Shown piece by piece: positions 21,564 through 26,206 of a stretch of DNA of 26,206 bases. Under the pieces are notes generated by a model. It worked only from the letters and a program-made list of their open reading frames with translations. It searched no databases and was not told the origin of the DNA. Source of the stretch: Conoideocrella luteorostrata (Eukaryota > Ascomycota > Sordariomycetes > Hypocreales > Clavicipitaceae); contig JASWJB010000465.1 of the NCBI GenBank assembly GCA_032433595.1, forward strand, positions 1 to 26,206. The letters are read 5' to 3'. Each line of letters starts with the position of its first letter. Within the stretch, counting starts at the first letter, position 1. The position numbers were made by a program, and so were the translations under genes.

Positions 21564-22428
21564 ATGGACTTGCTGACAGGACCTGTACGTCAACAAGAAT
21601 ACTCGCCACTGACTTCGTTTGTAAGTTTTCCTTGCTCTGTCATTTCTAGTTGCTGCGTTGGAAGTTGTACAAGGGAAAAAAGGCAGCATAAAAAATTGCT
21701 GATTCTATCACGTCATAGTGGTTCTCATTGCTGATGCGTTGAAATTGTAGTCACTGTTCTCTAAGCTCCCACCAGAACTCCGCTTGAGAATATGGAACCT
21801 AAATTTACCTACCATGAGATTGGTGTCGATACGCTGTGGCGACAAGTCGCCATCGCCGTCCGATGCCGAGCCATGTACCACCAAGTCGTCGTTCATAGGA
21901 TGCACCTCTGACGCCCCGGCCCCTGTTAACCTTCATGTATGTGCGGAATCCCGTGTTGACGCGCTGAGGAGTTTTCAACGTGCCTTTGGGTTTGCCAGGA
22001 TGCCGGGTCAGATCATCTTCAGTCCCGAAAGCGACATTCTCTACTTCGGGCCTCGAGAGGGATACATGGCAGCCGAATCCCAATTCCATACCTGCATGTC
22101 CATGTGTGACCCGGCGCAGCTGGCCCTTGTACGCCGAATCGCCATAAGCGACGCCCTATTCTGGTCACAAGGCACCTACAATTCCATGACGGCAGCAAGT
22201 CTCACAGTCGAAATCGTCAAGAAAATAGCCTTACGCATGCCTGCCTTGGAGCAGATAATCTTTGTGCCTCGCGAGGAGGACGAGATGACGGAACCGATTC
22301 TCACAGAAGAGCGAATAACCCACCAAATTCAAATGGCCATGCCGACGGTGTGCCGGCAGCTGCCATGGTGGCGACCACCACCATGGGCAATTGTGTTTCT
22401 TCAGACATTCTCGGCTGCCTGTGAATGA
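21564..22428 (+). CDS. 2EXR-domain protein
   Basis: Two exons, 21564-21620 and 21751-22428, joined across a 130 bp intron (GTAAGT donor, TTGTAG acceptor), give 244 residues. The second exon opens with SLFSKLPPELRLRIWNLNLP, the signature of the fungal 2EXR domain. It continues with VNLHVCAESRVDALRSFQRA, FGFARMPGQIIFSPESDILY and a C-terminal helical part (LEQIIFVPREEDEMTE). These proteins are abundant in filamentous ascomycetes and their function is unknown. The start is the first ATG in frame with the domain, after a stop-free stretch lacking ATG. The C-terminus is uncertain: after PWWRPPPWAIVFLQT the frame stops at 22426-22428, yet the next frame carries a convincing acidic tail to 22549 (LPVNDDDSTPTSDETDDLAL and onward). 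A base error, true frameshift or 55-bp intron would merge the two. Confidence 0.85.
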
Positions 22429-22549
22429 TGATGACTCTACGCCTACTTCTGACGAAACCGATGATCTAGCTTTGGCTGGAACACAACAGGACACTCGAGC
22501 CGATCTGTTGGACCAGACTAGCAGCGCAGGCAGGAAGAAGCCAGCCTGA
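22407..22549 (+). pseudogene. Out-of-frame C-terminal tail of the 2EXR gene
   Basis: One base out of phase with the 2EXR frame, this segment reads HSRLPVNDDDSTPTSDETDD, then LALAGTQQDTRADLLDQTSS and a basic end RKKPA before TGA at 22547-22549. The acidic, Ser/Thr-rich composition is typical of a fungal C-terminal tail. Possible joins: a single-base insertion or deletion near 22395-22415, or an intron from a GTGCCG donor (about 22349) to the TTCAG acceptor near 22405. That intron would remove PWWRPPPW, which looks coding, so I favour an indel or sequence error. Confidence 0.5.
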
Positions 22550-24233
22550 CCTGGGAAGTTCCATGACAAAGAAAGGTCAAATAATTCACCTGACACTTCC
22601 AGTCGCCGACAGTATTCTGTCAATTGTATGGAGAGATAGGCAATTATTGTTGTGACTTTTACCATCATATCTCCAATGAGCCGGGGTTCCCTGGATTCTG
22701 TGTAGCCTGAGAGGTACGGGAACACATAGCTGCAGTTGTGCATGTCTCACAAAATCCACAGACAAGCGAAACATGTCGCTCTGCACACAAAAATGAGTGC
22801 GACATGCGTCTTCCAAATGGCCTCTATAGAAGGTGGAATACTAGAGAACCGCCACTGCCTGGTGATATCCTCTTACCGCTCCTGTGCCGCGAGAGATTGA
22901 CACTCGCGACAATATCGAGTGAAGGAAAAAGTGGAATGATGAAACCCGCATGGTTCCTCCTTCGGGGAGACACGAGATGAGATCAAAATTTGTCTTAAGC
23001 GTTTTAGCGCCGCGGGTTGGGACTACATCATAGATTGCATAGTTTGTTACCTTCTCTTTATCTTATTTTCCTGTCCCAACTTTCATAATGTCATGATGAT
23101 ACCTAACATATGTGCCACGGTGCAAATAGAGGGCAGCAAATAATAGCTTTGAGGCTAGTCAGCGTTTCCTACTTGCATTCTGAACAGTACTTAATTTTCC
23201 TGTTATGACTTTTACGAGCTTTTTTCAGCCTTTTTTTCTTTTTCTTCTCCTCGTCCACCTTCCTGTACTCCGTCATGCCATATGTAGGACTTTCATGTTA
23301 CTGCGCATTAATCTGGGTATTGGGATCGGATTTTGGGATATGATGAATTGCGGGGGAGGAGGGAAATGGGGGGTAAAACCAAAGAGGATATGGTATCTTT
23401 CTGGTAAATTGATGTGGAATTTAAGTAAACGCACCCTTCATTGTCACAAGTGGCTGCATGTTTGTCCACCCCTCGCTACGCCCTGGGGAAAATCGCAATC
23501 AAATGATGAAAGACTATAGAGCACCGGTGCATTCATTCCCTGACCGCTGCTTCACGGAGTACGTCTAATTGTGGTGAAATGTGCGTGGCGCGAAGGGGGG
23601 AGGAGGGGTGTTTACTCCGCCATGGCACTCATTCATAGGGGCGAATGGTTTCTTCTTCTCTTTCTTTTTCTTTGTCCTTCTCATATTTTGGGACCTAGAT
23701 GTCTCATCGACGCGGGGTCTTTTTCTACGTGCATGTAACCCTCTGAAGACACTAATGTCTTGGGACGGCACGGCCCAGCACTCTACTGAGCAGACTACGG
23801 AGTACGGACTAAATAATAGCACACTCTTACTGTAGTTGTACTGCCCAGACTCTTCGCATCGTACAACATGCGGGGGACCTGGCGTGATGGGAAGACACTG
23901 CACTTGAAGAAGTGGTAGGAGAAATGTCTCGTTCGTCCTTGTCTTGGTACGAAGCAACCGTGGTTGCATTCGGATGGGGTACCGCCATCTGCCCCCCCAA
24001 ATGTAAACATTGTGTTCTCTCTGTATTGATGATGTCTCGCCTCATTCGGTTTCCTACAGAGACAAAATTGTCTTGCACGGCGCTCTTTTCTCTACAACAC
24101 TTTGTCTTCGGTATCGTTTCCCCCTGTCCCGCCTCCCGGCCTTTCAGGTCTCACATCTCACGTCGCATGTCGCACATCTCCTTCACACCGCCGAGCTGAT
24201 CTGATTGACCTTTTCCTTTGATATTCATATCAA
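22550..24233. other. Intergenic, convergent 3' flanks of the 2EXR and LCAT-like genes
   Basis: About 1.7 kb with no supportable gene. It contains CT-rich tracts at about 23208-23262 and 23648-23688 and a few TACGGAGTA-type motifs (23266, 23553, 23795). Open frames at 23205-23519, 23565-23969 and 23912-24199 lack conserved features and overlap on opposite strands. The stretch is longer than two 3' UTRs need, so a non-coding transcript is possible. Confidence 0.5.
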
Positions 24234-26126
24234 TTAGCGAATCTGGGTGCGGGCATGGGCATTGCCTCCTCCTCTCCCCATGCCGATTCCTTTCCGGCGA
24301 CCCCAGAGGAGAGCCTCGAGCGCCTTCCCCACTGCAGACAGATCCCCTAGCATGGTGAGGTGACCGCGCTCTGTGCTGACCCTCCCCGACCGAACGATGG
24401 AATAGCCCTCAGGCAGCATAGCCTCCCGGGCGAGCACCACCCCGTCACCGGGTCGGAAGACCAGGTCGTCGTACGCGTCGGCATAAGGTATAGCCTCTCG
24501 GCCGGCCACTTGGGCCGCGTAGACAGTTGGAATTGATTTCCCGTAGAGGACGGCATGTGGTGGGTAGACATTGGATAGTTCGTGCGTCTTCGAGTGGGTG
24601 AGCTCGGAGCGGAACTTGCGCGTGGCTGCGAGCGTGCGCCTTAGATACCTCATGTACCGTTCCTGTTCAGATCCTGTGGCTATGCCAGCACCAGCACCAG
24701 CAACAGCACCAGTAGGTGAAGAAGCAGGGGACTGAGGCGGTGACGGGAGAGGAGCGTTTCCATTATGGTGGTGGTGGTGGTTACGGGCCTCATCAGCTGT
24801 GGCAGAATCAGCGCTGGACTGAATGTCAGGTTCCAAGGGCTTCTTGTTCTTGAGCAGCGAGTTGGGGAATAATGAAGAGAGTGGTGAGGATAGGCCCTGT
24901 TGCTTTTCGCGGTTATAGGGCGGCAGCAGCGGCGCCACGCAGGGACTGAGGCGCCATTTTGCCCAATCATCGGCGTTGAAAAAGTCAACAGGGTATGACT
25001 CTCCAGTGTCCTTGTCGATAAAGCAAAACCCATCATCAGGGAGCAGGACGAAGGACGTGCGGATGGAGAAGTTGACTTGTGCTGTGAGTAGCTTCTCGTT
25101 AAAGAGAACGGCGTCGCCGTTGCGGAACGGGCCCAAAATGTTGATGCATCGCTGTGGCACGCCGCCGTACAGCACGCCAGCGAACAGCTCCGGCTGATGA
25201 TTGACTGCATGCCTTGTAATCAGCCCTCCCAAGCTATGTGCTATCACGAGAGCTCCACGATAACCAGGTGGTGTTCCGGGCTGGTTTGATGGCAAGTTGG
25301 CCAGGAAGTTCTGCAGCTTCTTTGATGACAGCGCAGGGCTAAGCCGCCAGTCATATCCGTAGTCCCATATCCGAAGCGTACCATTACGAGCATTGGGCGA
25401 GGACCGCAGCTTCTTGAAGAGCTTCCTCGACACGTCCACTGGGCCGACATGTTTCAGCATGCCGGAGGGTATGATGCGCTCCTCCATGGTTTCCTCGTCC
25501 TCGTCCTCCAAACCAACCTCGAGGTTTGCCTTGCGCATGTTGAAGCCCAGCTTCACAGGAGCCCAAAGCTGCTGGTGTGGCGGCTCGGCGGAGCGTAGCA
25601 CAGAGCCTCGATAGCCGCCCAAAATCACCAAGTCTCCCGTAAGTTCCTCCAGAACACTGTCTATCGTGGATGTGGATGTGACGGCGCTGCTGCTGGGTTT
25701 GGGCAAGGCTGGACTCCCCCCGCTGTAGATTTCCCTGCTGGCATTTTCTGGGCTGGGCCGACTCAGGGTGTTATCATCTGTGGAGCTTGAGAAAAGTCCG
25801 TTGAGTGATATGGCGGACATGCGAGAAGCGGCGTGTAGACGTGCGAGACTGGGCATCTTAAAGTTCGGGACGTCGGGAAGACTGTCCCTGATGGCCATGA
25901 ATCGGATATTCACCATTTCTCGGACGTCGCTGAACTTGTTGTCATCGCCCAGCGAGGACTGCCGAGAGAGACTGTGGTACAGCATGCTTTCGTCAGAGGT
26001 CACTCTTCGGAGCATGGGGGGACGAGGCCGTGACAGCGAGGAGGTGCTGGTTCTCGTTGTTGTGTTTGGCAGCGGGGTATGCCTATCTAGCTGTCCTGGC
26101 TGTGAGCTGGTTAGGTATCCCGCCAT
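24234..26126 (-). CDS. LCAT-like alpha/beta-hydrolase (lipase/acyltransferase)
   Basis: A single-exon minus-strand gene of at least 630 residues, probably acting on lipids or phospholipids. The hydrolase core starts near 164 (LVILGGYRGS, an oxyanion-type GG motif). It carries the LCAT-like WDYGYDWR (254-261) and the nucleophile elbow AHSLGG with Ser298. It ends with likely acid Asp561 (GDGVV) and His589 (RGHLTML). This triad order and the YDWR motif point to the LCAT/PDAT superfamily, though it is more divergent than the ER enzymes and has no signal peptide or clear membrane anchor. Residues 1-60 are Ser/Thr-rich. A low-complexity insertion at about 408-488 (Pro/Ser, a five-His run at 450-454, Ala/Gly) separates Ser298 from the Asp/His. 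The C-tail is Gly/Arg-rich. Start uncertain: the frame stays open upstream through an AAT repeat to the window edge. Confidence 0.88.
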   Translation of the reverse strand: MAGYLTSSQPGQLDRHTPLPNTTTRTSTSSLSRPRPPMLRRVTSDESMLYHSLSRQSSLGDDNKFSDVREMVNIRFMAIRDSLPDVPNFKMPSLARLHAASRMSAISLNGLFSSSTDDNTLSRPSPENASREIYSGGSPALPKPSSSAVTSTSTIDSVLEELTGDLVILGGYRGSVLRSAEPPHQQLWAPVKLGFNMRKANLEVGLEDEDEETMEERIIPSGMLKHVGPVDVSRKLFKKLRSSPNARNGTLRIWDYGYDWRLSPALSSKKLQNFLANLPSNQPGTPPGYRGALVIAHSLGGLITRHAVNHQPELFAGVLYGGVPQRCINILGPFRNGDAVLFNEKLLTAQVNFSIRTSFVLLPDDGFCFIDKDTGESYPVDFFNADDWAKWRLSPCVAPLLPPYNREKQQGLSSPLSSLFPNSLLKNKKPLEPDIQSSADSATADEARNHHHHHNGNAPLPSPPQSPASSPTGAVAGAGAGIATGSEQERYMRYLRRTLAATRKFRSELTHSKTHELSNVYPPHAVLYGKSIPTVYAAQVAGREAIPYADAYDDLVFRPGDGVVLAREAMLPEGYSIVRSGRVSTERGHLTMLGDLSAVGKALEALLWGRRKGIGMGRGGGNAHARTQIR

Positions 26127-26128
26127 GA

Positions 26129-26189
26129 AGTGATTATTATTATTATTATTATTATCATTATTGTTATTATTATCATTGTTGTTGTTGTA
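26129..26189. repeat. AAT/ATT trinucleotide microsatellite
   Basis: ATT repeats on the plus strand, interrupted by ATC and GTT, lie just upstream of the LCAT-like start codon. On the minus strand they are in frame with the gene and would encode a poly-Asn tract with a few Asp. If the true start is further upstream outside the window they are coding; otherwise they lie in the 5' leader. Confidence 0.85.
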
Positions 26190-26206
26190 GTCGCGTTTGT
26201 TGAGAC

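Larger units (their letters stand above)
16929..23807. repeat. Dispersed palindromic TACGGAGTA / TACTCCGTA motif family
   Basis: The half-site TACGGAGTA or its complement recurs in non-coding DNA. Full 16-bp perfect palindromes (TACGGAGTACTCCGTA) lie at 19049-19064 and 20010-20025, and a nearly complete one at 18436-18450. Tandem or single half-sites lie at 16929-16937, 17112-17120, 18825-18840 (two in tandem), 18881-18895, 20804-20813 and 23795-23807. Shorter or degenerate copies are near 17265, 17389, 17844, 18249, 18602, 20263, 21003, 23266 and 23553. An outlier is at 12769-12777. I noticed none inside the exons of the recognised genes. Its role is unknown. Confidence 0.8.

Noticed and set aside
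23565..24199. Frames of 84-134 residues on both strands
   Set aside because: Low-complexity Lys or Phe runs come from the CT-rich tract; no conserved feature.
24976..26133. Plus-strand frames and other minus-strand frames within the LCAT-like gene
   Set aside because: Shadows of the 630-residue frame that carries the YDWR and AHSLGG motifs.
1..26206. tRNA, rRNA, CRISPR, telomere repeats, intact transposons
   Set aside because: I searched by eye for B-box-like GGTTCGA sequences, repeated spacers, TTAGGG runs, long terminal repeats and transposase motifs and found no convincing case.

Overview
The window looks like nuclear DNA of a filamentous ascomycete (Pezizomycotina). Genes are on both strands. 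Introns are mostly 48-130 bp with GT..AG ends and CTAAC/CTGAC-type branch sites. The recognisable proteins have standard fungal forms: delta-COP, Apc4, Gtr2, a 2EXR protein and an LCAT-like hydrolase. The short TACGGAGTA / TACTCCGTA motif scattered through the non-coding DNA makes me think of Hypocreales, but that is from memory. I see no bacterial, viral, CRISPR or intact transposon signature. I recognised no tRNA or rRNA.

Left part (1-11.2 kb) is compact and housekeeping. After a homopolymer-rich left edge and a gene-poor 1.5 kb comes a minus-strand gene for a 664-residue acidic protein of unknown function (1535-3708). It diverges from the delta subunit of coatomer (4612-6402). Apc4 of the anaphase-promoting complex follows on the plus strand (6987-9731) and converges on the Rag-type GTPase Gtr2 (9881-11203, minus). 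I rebuilt all splice junctions by hand; each spliced frame sums to a multiple of three and keeps known motifs across the joins.

Middle part (11.2-16.2 kb) is minus strand. One or two small multi-exon genes of unresolved structure lie at about 11362-12164. Next are a MIF/tautomerase-fold protein with long disordered arms (13402-14517) and a four-pass membrane protein (15499-16229).

Right part is gene-poor. A 5.3 kb interval (16230-21563) has no supportable gene but is rich in the palindromic TACGGAGTA motif, CT-rich tracts and short tandem repeats. It is followed by a 2EXR-domain protein (21564-22428 or 22549), whose C-terminal end has a frame break or an alternative intron. A further 1.7 kb non-coding stretch follows. 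The last gene is a large single-exon LCAT-like lipase/acyltransferase (24234-26126 or beyond) whose frame stays open through an AAT microsatellite to the right edge.

The genes are unrelated housekeeping and regulatory functions (vesicle coat, cell cycle, TORC1 nutrient signalling, lipid metabolism). I see no biosynthetic cluster or defence system. The best leads are the palindromic repeat family, the unresolved small gene(s) beside GTR2, the MIF-like protein lacking the catalytic proline, the 2EXR frame break and the degenerate coding blocks near the left edge.
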